Assembly: GCA_002839095.1 (NCBI GenBank)
Contig: PGXL01000004.1
Span: 1-64,000, forward strand
Source: Tenericutes bacterium HGW-Tenericutes-2
Lineage (GTDB): Bacteria; Bacillota_I; Bacilli_A; Acholeplasmatales; Acholeplasmataceae
Length of the DNA: 64,000 bases
Direction: 5' to 3'
Every line of letters starts with the position of its first letter. The stretch's first letter is position 1. Under the pieces are notes generated by a model. The model worked only from the letters and a program-made list of their open reading frames with translations. It was not told the origin of the DNA and did not search any database. Positions 34,956 to 44,474 of this stretch are shown one piece after another. Made by a program: the position numbers and the translations under genes.

Positions 34956-37619
34956 ATGAAAAAACTATTCACTCTACTAATTACAGTCTTTTTATTAGGA
35001 TTTGTGGCTAGCTCATTGGTCAGTGTAGAAGCAAGCACAAGTGTAAATTATACTGTAGATGGTATTTTTGATACTGGTGGTACATGGGATGGACTTTCTG
35101 GTACAGCCACTAGAGGAAACACTATCTCATTTGATATTTCAAGTAAACCAGCAGGCCATGATTTCGCATTTTGGATTATCAATGGTGTAGTTAGAAAAGA
35201 TTTACTTCCTGGTCACGAATATACTTTTACTACTAAGAATACTTTGCAAATAGTATTTACTCCAACTGATAAAGTTGCAGCTGTATTCATTGATAGTAAT
35301 GGGGCATATTTAGGTGTTAAGTATACTACAGGTGGTGCTGTTGTTGATACGGGGCTTGCAAACACACCCGCAAATAGACCTGGTTTTGTAGTTAGTTCAA
35401 CAACGAAATGGACTTCTATTTCTGGTTCAGCATCTATTAATGATGTGCAGGAAAATTCAGTATTTGTGCTAACTTATGAAGCAGATGATACTCCGCTTAG
35501 TGATGTCACACTGAACGTTGTGAACGGAACTGCTTCAGTAGAAAATCCCGTGCCATTTAATTCCTTAGTTACAGTAACTGCAAACACAGCTCCTGATGGA
35601 CAAGTTTTTGCTGGCTGGGAAGAAAATGGGATTCTTGTCAGTAACAACCCAGTTTATGTTTTTTCTGCATTAACAGGTAGATCACTAGAAGCAAAGTATG
35701 CTACTTTATTTCAAGCGGAACCATTGGTAAGTATTTTAGAAGGCGTTGAATATCGTGAAGGTTATATATCACTCATTGGCCAATTTGATATTCCAAGCGG
35801 TTATACACTTTTAGAATACGGGTTTTTTATTATCAAATTATTATGTTGAAAGTCTAGCTTTAAACAACCCATCAGATGTTATTGTTGCTCAATCTAACAA
35901 TTATCAATCCTCAACTAAAGAGTATGTGACTAGTTTTAGCAACACGTTAAATATAATAAGCTCAAGAGCATATATGATTATTGAGAATGATAGTACTTCC
36001 GAACAAATTGTGGTATATAGTGAAAAATCAAATCACGTATCTCAAGGATTGATGATTTATTCAATATATGGTCATGGAGGAAATACTGGTGCAGTATATA
36101 ATAGAGATTATGTAGTACTGTGGAATGGAAGCAATTCACCTATTGATTTAAGTACTTATACTATTCAGTATGCAGGTGCAACTGGTACAAGCTGGGGTAG
36201 ATTTATCTTAAGTGAAACAATTCCATCAAAAGGTTTTATCTTGCTTAAACTTGCGACTGGAACAAGTGGAGGGGTGGATTTACCTTCTTATCCATTAAGT
36301 TTGACAAACGCATCACCAAATATTGCTGGTTCAGCAGGTAAACTTGCATTGATGAGTACAACAAATTTAATTACTTCGGGCATTTCGAATCCTATAGGCC
36401 ATGTAACATTTGGCCAATATGTAGTTGATTTTGTTGGATTTGGTACCGCAAATGCATTTGAAAATCAAGTTGCTCCGTCACTTAACAACGCCTCTATCAG
36501 ACGTGTTAAGTTGCTAGATACTAATAACAATTTTGCCGACTTCCAACAAGCAACAGCATCCGAAGGACTAGATATTCTTTTCCCGTAATTAACCCCACTG
36601 AAGACACCACAGCCCCAGAAATAACACCTCTGCTAGAGGTGTCTTCTTTCTCAGTAGGGGACCCAGAACCATCATTGGGCTGTACAGCGATCGATGACGT
36701 CGATGGACCTATTACATGCCAAACCTTTGGTACTATCGATACATCTACAGCTGGAAGTTATGTCGTTACATATTATGCAATCGATTCATCAGATAATGAA
36801 ACAACAATTGCTATTACTTATACCGTAATTGATCCAGAAAATCCTGATAATGAAGTAGAACTAACTGCATATTATTCATCTGCAACTGGACTCACTGGAA
36901 ATGATCTTCTTTTAAGTTTGCGTTCAATTATTAACACAGGATTAATTAGGGTCTCCTATGGTGATGCGAGATACATCTTAAATATAACCGATCAAGATCC
37001 TTTAAATTCAAATAATGTAATACTAGTTTACTTAGGAACTTCTGTATCTGGCACTTGGGATGTTGGAGTAACTTGGAATAGAGAACACGTATGGCCACAA
37101 TCCTTAATGATGACAACCACACTCACTAATACATCTAAAAACATTGGATCTGACCTACACAATCTTAAACCAGCTAACCCATCCGAAAATTCAAGTAGGG
37201 GTAATAAATACTACGACTATTTTACAACTACAAGTTCTTATGCCCCTAGAGAAGAAGTTAGAGGAGATCTAGCTAGAATACTCTTTTACATGATTGTGAT
37301 GTATGACTATCTTGAACTCATTAATACCACACCAACGTTATATAAGATGGCTATGTTAAATACATTATTGCAGTGGCATATTGATGATCCAGTGGATGAT
37401 TTTGAAAGAAATAGAAACGATGTCATCTATGATTATCAAAAAAATAGAAATCCGTTTATTGATTATCCGGATTTTGTTGAAAAGATTTTTGGACCAGTTC
37501 CACTATCAAATGATCAACAATTTTACATGCTTCAATATGATTCAGATTTTACAGCAATAACGGTTAATTATGAAGTGGATTTTAGTTCAATAAAGAAAAA
37601 AGAGGCATTAACAATATGA
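34956..37619 (+). pseudogene. secreted endonuclease I with lamin-tail and Ig-like domains, two frameshifts
   Basis: One gene of about 887 codons is split into three frames. The start at 34956 (after GGGGGG) gives a Sec signal peptide, MKKLFTLLITVFLLGFVASS with likely cleavage after VEA. InlB-like repeats come first. At the T6 run 35823-35828 one extra base shifts the frame: removing a T restores EYGFLLSNYYVESLALNN. The middle part (to 36588) carries a lamin-tail-like domain (YVVLWNGSNSPIDLSTYTI). At the T run near 36579-36581 one base is missing: adding a T restores DILFPVINPTEDTTAPE. An Ig-like domain and the endonuclease I domain follow (WNREHVWPQS, His codon 37086; SDLHNLKPANPSENSSRGNK). 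All domains are otherwise intact, so sequence error, slippage-based phase variation or early decay are all possible. Confidence 0.8.
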
Positions 37620-38227
37620 GAAAACTGCTAATTATATCCATATTATTACTTACATTATCAGCTTGCAAAACAACCGAACCTTTTGTCTTTTCGGACGCAT
37701 ATTTTAACTATTCTATTCACTCTGACTTTGATTTAGTCATTCAAGATTTACCAGAAAGCATAGAGGTGACTTCACTAAAAGTTAATAATGTCGATTTAGA
37801 TTTATCGAATGTCATTCATGATAAAAATGGACTTAAACTAAAATCATCATATATTAAATCCTTAAGTGTTGGAGAATACCTTTATAATGTCATTACTGCA
37901 CAAGGGAGCTTCGTCTTAAATCTAAATGTTATTGATACCTCAAGACCTTATATGATATCAAAAAGTACAATTGAATCAGATTTTACTTCCAATCATACTT
38001 TCACATTTGAGTTGTTTGGTGGGGAAATAAAATCAGTTTCAGGCAATAACATTAAAACAAGTGATTATTCAATTTCAGGAAACCAGCTGACAATCAAAAA
38101 AGGATTTATTGAAAATGCATATAGCAACAATGAATCTATGGAATCCTTAATATTAGGATATACTCTTGAAGTTGGAACTCACACGGTTATTGGATATATA
38201 TTTATCAGTAAAAAAATCAACACATAA
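37616..38227 (+). CDS. small lipoprotein of unknown function
   Basis: 203 residues. The signal peptide MRKLLIISILLLTLSAC has its lipobox Cys at 17, so the protein should be anchored on the outer side of the membrane. The rest is beta-rich with no recognised domain. Its ATG overlaps the nuclease TGA (ATGA), so it belongs to the same transcript as the peptide and nuclease and may act with the nuclease (inference). Confidence 0.8.
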   Translation: MRKLLIISILLLTLSACKTTEPFVFSDAYFNYSIHSDFDLVIQDLPESIEVTSLKVNNVDLDLSNVIHDKNGLKLKSSYIKSLSVGEYLYNVITAQGSFVLNLNVIDTSRPYMISKSTIESDFTSNHTFTFELFGGEIKSVSGNNIKTSDYSISGNQLTIKKGFIENAYSNNESMESLILGYTLEVGTHTVIGYIFISKKINT

Positions 38228-38249
38228 GAAAAGTTCCGAACAGTAAAAT

Positions 38250-38287
38250 GCTAGTAGATAAGAAAAAAACCTACTAGCTTTTTCTTT
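38250..38287 (+). terminator. terminator after the peptide-nuclease-lipoprotein operon
   Basis: GCTAGTAG (38250-38257) pairs with CTACTAGC (38271-38278), followed by TTTTTC. The loop is 13 bases. Confidence 0.88.
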
Positions 38288-38290
38288 TTG

Positions 38291-38319
38291 TTGTAAGGTG
38301 AGTTAAAAGATAGTATAAT
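38291..38319 (+). promoter_or_regulatory. promoter of the M3 peptidase gene
   Basis: TTGTAA (38291-38296), 17-base spacer, TATAAT (38314-38319). Confidence 0.85.
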
Positions 38320-38347
38320 TATACATAGGAAAAGAGGTAAAACAATC

Positions 38348-40039
38348 ATGAAATTCAATGAATTTAAGTATGAAAGACCTGATGTTGAAAAGGCTAAAAA
38401 GGATTTAGAAAAAGAAATAGCTTTAATCAATGCAGGCCACGATTTACAAACCGAAATCAAAGCGATTGATAATCTTTTTGCAATTTTTGACAATTTAAAC
38501 ACGATGGGAACTTTGGTATCCATCCGTAATTCAGTAGATACTACGGATGAGTTCTACGAAAAGGAACAAGAATTCTTTGATGAAAACAGACCAGTGCTTC
38601 AACAGTTCGAGCAAGAGCTATTTATGAGAGCACTCGCTTCAAAGAATAGAGTTGGATTAGAAGAAAAATATGGCAAGCTAATTTTCCTTCGTGGAGAACT
38701 TGCTCAAAAGACTTTTAAACCAGAAATCATTGGGGATCTTCAAAAGGAAAACAAGCTAACGACTGAATACGGAAAGCTTATCGCATCTGCGAAGATTGAA
38801 TTCCAGGGTGGAACCTATAACCTTTCTCAAATGGCTCCATTTATTCAAAATAAGGATAGAGAAACTAGACACCAAGCACAGCTCGCTGTCTCTAAGTTCT
38901 TCGCATCCAATGAAGAACAGTTTGACCGTATCTATGATGACATGGTTAAAATTAGACATGACATCGCTAAAAAGCTTGGCTATGAAAACTTTGTTCAACT
39001 CGGATATGATCGCTTTGGCAGAACCGATTATAATTCAGCAGATGTAAAAACCTATCGAGATCAAATCTATAAGGATATCGTTCCTCTAGTCTCTGATCTT
39101 ACAAAGCGTAAGGCGAAAAGATTAGGAATTAAAGATCCAAAGTCCTACGATTTACAACTTTCATTCTTATCGGGTAATCCAACACCTAAGGGTGATCGTG
39201 CATGGCAGGTTGAAAGAGCGAAGAAGATGTATGATGAGATGTCTAAGGAAACCTCTGAATTCTTTAACTTTATGCTAGATCGTGAATTACTAGAACTTGA
39301 TTCAAAACCAGGTAAACAAGCAGGTGGATATTGTACATACCTTCCAGATCATAAGGCACCATTTATATTTGCAAACTTCAATGGTACATCACACGATGTC
39401 GACGTATTAACCCATGAAGCAGGACATGCTTTTCAGGTTTACCAATCTAGAGATTTAATTCCTGATTACCGTTGGCCAACCATGGAAGCTGCAGAAATTC
39501 ACTCGATGAGTATGGAATTTCTAGCATGGCCATGGATTGATCAATTCTTCCTAGAAGATACTGCAAAATACAAATTTGATCATTTAGCAGGAGCTGTAAC
39601 ATTCCTTCCATATGGTGTTTTAGTCGATGACTTCCAACACCATATTTATGAAAAACCTGAAATGACTCCAAATGAGAGAAAAGAAACTTGGAGAAAGCTA
39701 GAGAAGAAGTATATGCCATTTAAGGATTATGGTGATGATGCATTCCTTGATAAGGGAACATTCTGGTTTAGACAAGGACATATCTTCCACGCACCATTCT
39801 ATTATATTGACTATACACTTGCTCAAGTTTGTGCATTCCAATATTGGATTAAGCATCAAGAAAATAGAAAAGCTGCATTAGATTCTTATCTTGCTTTATG
39901 TAAGCTTGGTGGATCAAAGAGCTTCCTAGGCTTAGTAGAATCAGCGAAGTTAGAGAACCCATTTATTGACGGTACAGTATCTAAAATTGTGAAGCCAATT
40001 CGTGCTTACCTAGATTCTGTTGACGATTCAAAGCTATAA
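38348..40039 (+). CDS. pepF: M3 family oligoendopeptidase (PepF-like)
   Basis: 563 residues, the usual length for the family. The zinc motif HEAGH is at 356-360 (DVLTHEAGHAFQVYQS), with the third ligand Glu in MEAAEIHSMSMEF downstream. The protein is cytoplasmic and cuts short peptides of about 6-18 residues. Good AGAGG site. The small membrane protein gene starts one base after its stop. Confidence 0.93.
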   Translation: MKFNEFKYERPDVEKAKKDLEKEIALINAGHDLQTEIKAIDNLFAIFDNLNTMGTLVSIRNSVDTTDEFYEKEQEFFDENRPVLQQFEQELFMRALASKNRVGLEEKYGKLIFLRGELAQKTFKPEIIGDLQKENKLTTEYGKLIASAKIEFQGGTYNLSQMAPFIQNKDRETRHQAQLAVSKFFASNEEQFDRIYDDMVKIRHDIAKKLGYENFVQLGYDRFGRTDYNSADVKTYRDQIYKDIVPLVSDLTKRKAKRLGIKDPKSYDLQLSFLSGNPTPKGDRAWQVERAKKMYDEMSKETSEFFNFMLDRELLELDSKPGKQAGGYCTYLPDHKAPFIFANFNGTSHDVDVLTHEAGHAFQVYQSRDLIPDYRWPTMEAAEIHSMSMEFLAWPWIDQFFLEDTAKYKFDHLAGAVTFLPYGVLVDDFQHHIYEKPEMTPNERKETWRKLEKKYMPFKDYGDDAFLDKGTFWFRQGHIFHAPFYYIDYTLAQVCAFQYWIKHQENRKAALDSYLALCKLGGSKSFLGLVESAKLENPFIDGTVSKIVKPIRAYLDSVDDSKL

Positions 40040-40040
40040 G

Positions 40041-40430
40041 ATGAAGATTAGATATTTACAAGTTATTGTCCAATTTTTGATTGTAATCTCGTTTTTCTTC
40101 AACACCTTTAATTATCATGTGGGAACTCTTGTTATTCCAATTACAGGATTTGAAGCGTTAGTAAAGAATGAATATTTCATTGTTGGAAATATCTTCATTT
40201 GGACGATACTGATTGGTTCATTCTATCATGCGGTAGTTCAGGTATTTCTCTTTATCAAGCCAAAGCTGCAGGATAAACTGGATGACTCAGTAACAGCTAT
40301 TGTTACGATTCAACTTTTCTTTGGACTCTTCATTGTTACCTTCCTCGGAAGATATTTAGAGATTCTTGGGATTATTGTAATTGCACTTATCGTATTTGGA
40401 GCTTATTTAAGATATAAATATAAAAACTAG
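40041..40430 (+). CDS. small membrane protein of unknown function
   Basis: 129 residues with four hydrophobic segments (about 5-23, 40-65, 85-103, 106-122). The ATG at 40041 follows the peptidase stop by one base, so translation is probably coupled; a TTG within the previous gene is less likely. No family recognised. Confidence 0.7.
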   Translation: MKIRYLQVIVQFLIVISFFFNTFNYHVGTLVIPITGFEALVKNEYFIVGNIFIWTILIGSFYHAVVQVFLFIKPKLQDKLDDSVTAIVTIQLFFGLFIVTFLGRYLEILGIIVIALIVFGAYLRYKYKN

Positions 40431-40434
40431 ATTA

Positions 40435-40470
40435 AAAAAGGCTCCGTTAAGCGATTAACGGAGCCTTTTA
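40435..40470. terminator. bidirectional terminator
   Basis: AAAAAGGCTCCGTTAA, loop GCGA, TTAACGGAGCCTTTT. A 14-base-plus stem with A and T flanks on the two sides. Serves both the membrane protein gene and the converging reductase gene. Confidence 0.95.
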
Positions 40471-40488
40471 CATATTTATATATTCAAT

Positions 40489-41355
40489 TTATGCTTTTTT
40501 ACTCTTATCGGTTAGAAATTTATAGATCGAATCAGCTACATTCATCCCATCATAAACGGCTTTAGCAATTTGAAGCTTACCACCAATGATATCACCTGCA
40601 GCAAATAATCCTTTAATATTGGTTTCGTAATTACTATCTACAACCAAATTATTTTTTTCAACAATGACACCGAGTTGACTTGCGAATTCTATACTACTCG
40701 GTATACCTAAAGCGATAAAGACACCTTCAACTGGATAGCTTTCATTTTTCGTTTCAATATGAGTAATCTTTTCTGTGCCCACGAATTTCGTAATCTTATC
40801 CTTAACCACAGGATTTTTCACTTCACACTCTAGCTCATGGCCATCTGTGAATACTGTAACATCAGGAGATATTCTATTTAAATATTCTAGCTCATGCTGC
40901 ATGTAAGCTCCACAGCCAACGATTGCTATTTTCTTTCTTCTATAAAAATAACCATCACAGGTTGCACACATTGATATTCCCTTACCTCTATACTTAACAA
41001 AGCCTGGTCTAGTCATTGTTTGTCTAGTCTTACCAGTCGTTAGAAGAACTGATTTTGCTTCATAGCTTTTACTTGCAGTGATCACTATAAAATGATTTTC
41101 TTCCATCTTTAAAGAAATGACAGAATCGGTAACAACCTCAATCCCTAGGTTTTTCGCTTGCTCGATTCCGTTACGAATTAATTCTTTACCAGGAATAGGT
41201 TTAGCCAATCCATAGAAGTTTTCGACTAAATCATCGTAGCCTTCTAATGCTCCTAAGTCCTTACCTATGACGAGCGGCTCAATGCCAGCTCTTTTCAAAT
41301 AGATTGCTGCAGAAATTCCTGCAGGTCCATATCCAATAATAATGACTTTTTTCAT
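40489..41355 (-). CDS. trxB: thioredoxin reductase-like flavoprotein, NADPH motif absent
   Basis: 288 residues. FAD motif GYGPAGISAAIYL (8-20), redox pair Cys130 and Cys133 (CATCDGYF) and the C-terminal GLFAAGDIIGG. The second nucleotide-binding segment reads IVGCGAYMQHELEYL, and the following strand VTVFTDGHELE lacks the HRR-x-x-x-R signature that binds the NADPH 2'-phosphate in classic TrxB. It may therefore use NADH, a flavin or a ferredoxin-type donor. Cotranscribed with thioredoxin (4-base overlap), so reducing it is the likely job. Confidence 0.88.
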   Translation of the reverse strand: MKKVIIIGYGPAGISAAIYLKRAGIEPLVIGKDLGALEGYDDLVENFYGLAKPIPGKELIRNGIEQAKNLGIEVVTDSVISLKMEENHFIVITASKSYEAKSVLLTTGKTRQTMTRPGFVKYRGKGISMCATCDGYFYRRKKIAIVGCGAYMQHELEYLNRISPDVTVFTDGHELECEVKNPVVKDKITKFVGTEKITHIETKNESYPVEGVFIALGIPSSIEFASQLGVIVEKNNLVVDSNYETNIKGLFAAGDIIGGKLQIAKAVYDGMNVADSIYKFLTDKSKKA

Positions 41356-41663
41356 AGCTCTAATAATTTCTTTAATGTTTCCTTTGATTGAACACCAATT
41401 GTGGATTGATGAACCTTGCCATTCTTAAAAACGATTAATGTTGGAATACTCATGATTCCGAATTCATCAGCAATTTCATATTCTTCATCTACATCAAGCT
41501 TGCCAACCTTAGCATGACCTGACACATCTCCATCTAAATCTTCAAGTATTGGAGCGACTCTTTGGCATGGTCCACACCAAGATGCCCAAAACTCGACTAA
41601 GACAGGGACGCTACTTTCTAAAACTTCTTTTTTAAAATTCTCAGTTGTAAAATTGATTACCAT
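41352..41663 (-). CDS. trxA: thioredoxin
   Basis: 103 residues with the active site WASWCGPC (Cys30, Cys33) and the cis-Pro motif MSIPTLIVF. The ATG at 41663 follows GAGGTGG on the minus strand; a GTG nine bases upstream overlaps that site. Reduces protein disulfides in the cytoplasm. First gene of the trxA-trxB operon. Confidence 0.96.
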   Translation of the reverse strand: MVINFTTENFKKEVLESSVPVLVEFWASWCGPCQRVAPILEDLDGDVSGHAKVGKLDVDEEYEIADEFGIMSIPTLIVFKNGKVHQSTIGVQSKETLKKLLEL

Positions 41664-41828
41664 ATTCTCCACCTCAATTAATTATCATACCTATTATAAA
41701 TAAAATGTTAACAAAACGCCATCTTTTTAACTTATTATGTTTTGAATCCCTTAATCATTGATTATTTCTTTCACATTACTAGGGCATTTGATTTATTCCT
41801 TAAATATCATCACCCTTCTTTTATATTG

Positions 41829-41847
41829 ATATCATACATGATATAAT
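41829..41847 (+). promoter_or_regulatory. ecf operon promoter with overlapping palindrome
   Basis: Extended -10 TGA-TATAAT (TATAAT 41842-41847). The perfect inverted repeat ATATCAT-AC-ATGATAT (41829-41844) overlaps it and could be an operator. AT-rich palindromes also occur by chance. Confidence 0.5.
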
Positions 41848-41875
41848 GTTAAGGTACGAATTGTAGGTGAATTTG

Positions 41876-42679
41876 ATGATAAAAGTAAGCAATTTAAGCT
41901 TTTCATATAACGCAAATGATGAAGCATTAAGAAATGTAAGTCTAGAGATACCCAAGGGTTCGTGGGTATCTATTTTAGGTCATAACGGATCAGGTAAATC
42001 AACATTATCAAAGTGTCTCGTGGGTCTTTTATCCCCAACTCAAGGTGAGATCCATATTGATGACATGCTGTTAAATGATACAAACCTTCCTAAAATCAGA
42101 AGAATGATTGGGATCGTTTTTCAAAATCCTGATAATCAGTTTGTCGGAGTCACCGTCAAACATGATATCGCATTTGGTTTAGAGAACCAATGCCTACCTC
42201 ATGACGAAATGGCCAAAAAAATAAAACATTACGCAGAACTCGTCGGAATGACTGAATTCTTAGATAAAGAACCACACCAATTATCTGGTGGACAAAAACA
42301 AAGAGTTGCTATTGCTGGTGCTTTAGCAATGGAACAGGATATCCTTATTCTCGATGAAGCGACCTCCATGCTAGATCCTGAAGGTACTGAAGAAATTATC
42401 GGTCTAATCAAAAGACTGAATAAAGAATATGGAAAAACCATTATTACAATTACTCACGATTTATCGTTCGCTGCACAAAGTGATTACCTAATCGTCTTAA
42501 AGGATGGGCAAATCATTTTAGAGGGAACACCTAAAAAAGTATTTGCAGAAGAAGAACTTCTTAAATCCTCTCATCTAGAGCTTCCATTTGGACTCAGTCT
42601 TTACAATGAACTAAAAAAGGATGAGCAAGTCGATAAGAATGTACTGGAGGCACTATGGGCATTCAATTCAGAAATGTAA
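41876..42679 (+). CDS. ecfA1: ECF transporter ATPase A1
   Basis: 267 residues. Walker A GHNGSGKST, signature LSGGQKQR, Walker B ILILDEAT, H-loop TITHD. The ATG at 41876 (MIKVSNLSFSYN) has TAGGTGA five bases upstream. With EcfA2 it powers the ECF module that serves vitamin and metal-binding S subunits. Overlaps ecfA2 by 25 bases. Confidence 0.95.
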   Translation: MIKVSNLSFSYNANDEALRNVSLEIPKGSWVSILGHNGSGKSTLSKCLVGLLSPTQGEIHIDDMLLNDTNLPKIRRMIGIVFQNPDNQFVGVTVKHDIAFGLENQCLPHDEMAKKIKHYAELVGMTEFLDKEPHQLSGGQKQRVAIAGALAMEQDILILDEATSMLDPEGTEEIIGLIKRLNKEYGKTIITITHDLSFAAQSDYLIVLKDGQIILEGTPKKVFAEEELLKSSHLELPFGLSLYNELKKDEQVDKNVLEALWAFNSEM

Positions 42680-43503
42680 GCTATGCATATAAGGGCCTTA
42701 AGGTTAATTATGATGCAATTAAAAATATTGATTTAACCATTCAACCTAAAGGTGAATTTATAGCGATTGTAGGACAAACCGGTTCTGGTAAATCAACACT
42801 CGTTCAGCATATGAATGCTCTTTTACTACCATCGAGTGGAGAGCTAACAGTCTTCGGACAAAACCTACCACCAAAGAAAAAGGAAAAGATAAACTTTTTA
42901 AGACAAAAAGTCGGTCTTGTTTTTCAGTTTCCAGAATATCAATTATTTGAGGAAACCATTTTAAAGGATATTATGTTTGGTCCTAAGAACTTTAAGTCAA
43001 CAGAAATTGAAGCGACTGAAAAAGCGAAGAGAGCTGCTTCAATCGTTGGTATTGATGAATCCTTATACGAGCAATCCCCATTTAGAATAAGTGGCGGACA
43101 AATGAGAAGAGTAGCAGTTGCTGGAATACTTGCTATGGAGCCTGAAATTCTTGTCTTAGATGAACCAACCAGAGGACTTGATCCAAAGGGTAGAAGAGAC
43201 TTAATGAAAATATTTCAAGGCATTCATGAGGATGAAGATAAAACAATTATTTTAATCTCACATGATATGGACCTTGTTTCTGAATATGCAAAGCGAGTGA
43301 TTGTCTTAGATGAAGGCAAGATTGTCTTCGATGGGACAAAGGAGGAGCTCTTTGAGCACCCAAACTTCTTTGATTTCCATCTAGACCTTCCTACACCATT
43401 AAAGATTTTAAAGCACCTAGAGAAGAACCTAGGAATTCCATATATTCCTAAATATGATTTTAAGAGTTTACTTTCTTATTTAAAGGAGGTAGGCCATGAA
43501 TAA
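42655..43503 (+). CDS. ecfA2: ECF transporter ATPase A2
   Basis: 282 residues. Walker A GQTGSGKST, signature ISGGQMRR, Walker B ILVLDEPT. The MGIQFRNVSYAYKG start and the IVGIDESLYEQSPFRISGG segment are typical of EcfA2 (CbiO). Partner of EcfA1. Confidence 0.95.
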   Translation: MGIQFRNVSYAYKGLKVNYDAIKNIDLTIQPKGEFIAIVGQTGSGKSTLVQHMNALLLPSSGELTVFGQNLPPKKKEKINFLRQKVGLVFQFPEYQLFEETILKDIMFGPKNFKSTEIEATEKAKRAASIVGIDESLYEQSPFRISGGQMRRVAVAGILAMEPEILVLDEPTRGLDPKGRRDLMKIFQGIHEDEDKTIILISHDMDLVSEYAKRVIVLDEGKIVFDGTKEELFEHPNFFDFHLDLPTPLKILKHLEKNLGIPYIPKYDFKSLLSYLKEVGHE

Positions 43504-44473
43504 TATTACGATAGGTCAATATATACCAGGGAACTCTTGGCTACATAAATTAGACCCAAGAATTAAATTGTTATCATTAGTCATTTTATTAGTGGGTATA
43601 TTCATTATTCCGATATCAGCCGATATCATTCCTATGATTACAATGGGTGGTATATTTATCGCGGTGATGATTTTAACATCGACATCTGGTGTACCACTTA
43701 GAAAAGTCATTAATGGACTGCGTCCAATTGTATTTTTACTCACATTTACATTCTTTATCCAATTATTTTATGTCAATACAGGAACATTACTTGCATCCTA
43801 TGAAATGTATATATCGGTAACGAGCGTTCTAGCAATTATCTTGTTTATTTTCTTCTATAATTGGTCGAAAAAATATGTAAAAACTAGAATACTATATTTC
43901 TTCTTCGCAGTTTTCGTTGTTTTTGCTATTCAGCATATGTTACCTTATGTAGGCTTAACAAGCTACACCTTAAATATTTATGATGAAGGCTTAATTCGTG
44001 CAGGATTTATCTTTATTCGTATTACTAACGTGATTATCCTTACCTCATTACTTACCTTTACAACCATGACTACCGATTTAAACTTTGGTATTGAATCTCT
44101 ACTTAAGCCCTTAAAGGTCGTTAAGGTTCCTGTTGATGTCATCGCGATGATGTTATCTTTGACCTTAAGATATATTCCTACACTACTTGGTGAAACAGAA
44201 AAGATCATGAAGGCACAAGCCTCTCGTGGTGTTGACTTTAAGGAATCGAAATTTAAGGATAAGGTGATTCAAATCATTTCCTTACTCATTCCAGTCTTTG
44301 TTATTTCCTTTAAGCGTGCTGAGGATTTAGGAAACGCGATGGAGGTTAGAGGATATGTGATTGGTGCGAAACGCACCAAGATTGATCAATATCGGATTGG
44401 TTTCGCTGATATCTTCTCATTAATTATGGTTGCAGTCTTTTTAGCAGGAATTATCTACATGAGAGGTCTCTAA
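43496..44473 (+). CDS. ecfT: ECF transporter membrane subunit T
   Basis: 325 residues with membrane helices and the EcfT coupling motif MKAQASRGVDF. Joins the two ATPases to exchangeable S components. An extra stretch near 115-150 (FYNWSKKYVKTRILYF and helices) makes it longer than the usual 265. Overlaps ecfA2 by eight bases. Confidence 0.93.
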   Translation: MNNITIGQYIPGNSWLHKLDPRIKLLSLVILLVGIFIIPISADIIPMITMGGIFIAVMILTSTSGVPLRKVINGLRPIVFLLTFTFFIQLFYVNTGTLLASYEMYISVTSVLAIILFIFFYNWSKKYVKTRILYFFFAVFVVFAIQHMLPYVGLTSYTLNIYDEGLIRAGFIFIRITNVIILTSLLTFTTMTTDLNFGIESLLKPLKVVKVPVDVIAMMLSLTLRYIPTLLGETEKIMKAQASRGVDFKESKFKDKVIQIISLLIPVFVISFKRAEDLGNAMEVRGYVIGAKRTKIDQYRIGFADIFSLIMVAVFLAGIIYMRGL

Positions 44474-44474
44474 G

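Noticed and set aside
35823-36590. Programmed ribosomal frameshifting in the nuclease
   Set aside because: It would need two opposite shifts in one gene, and no slippery heptamer or stimulatory structure is apparent; indels in T runs are simpler.
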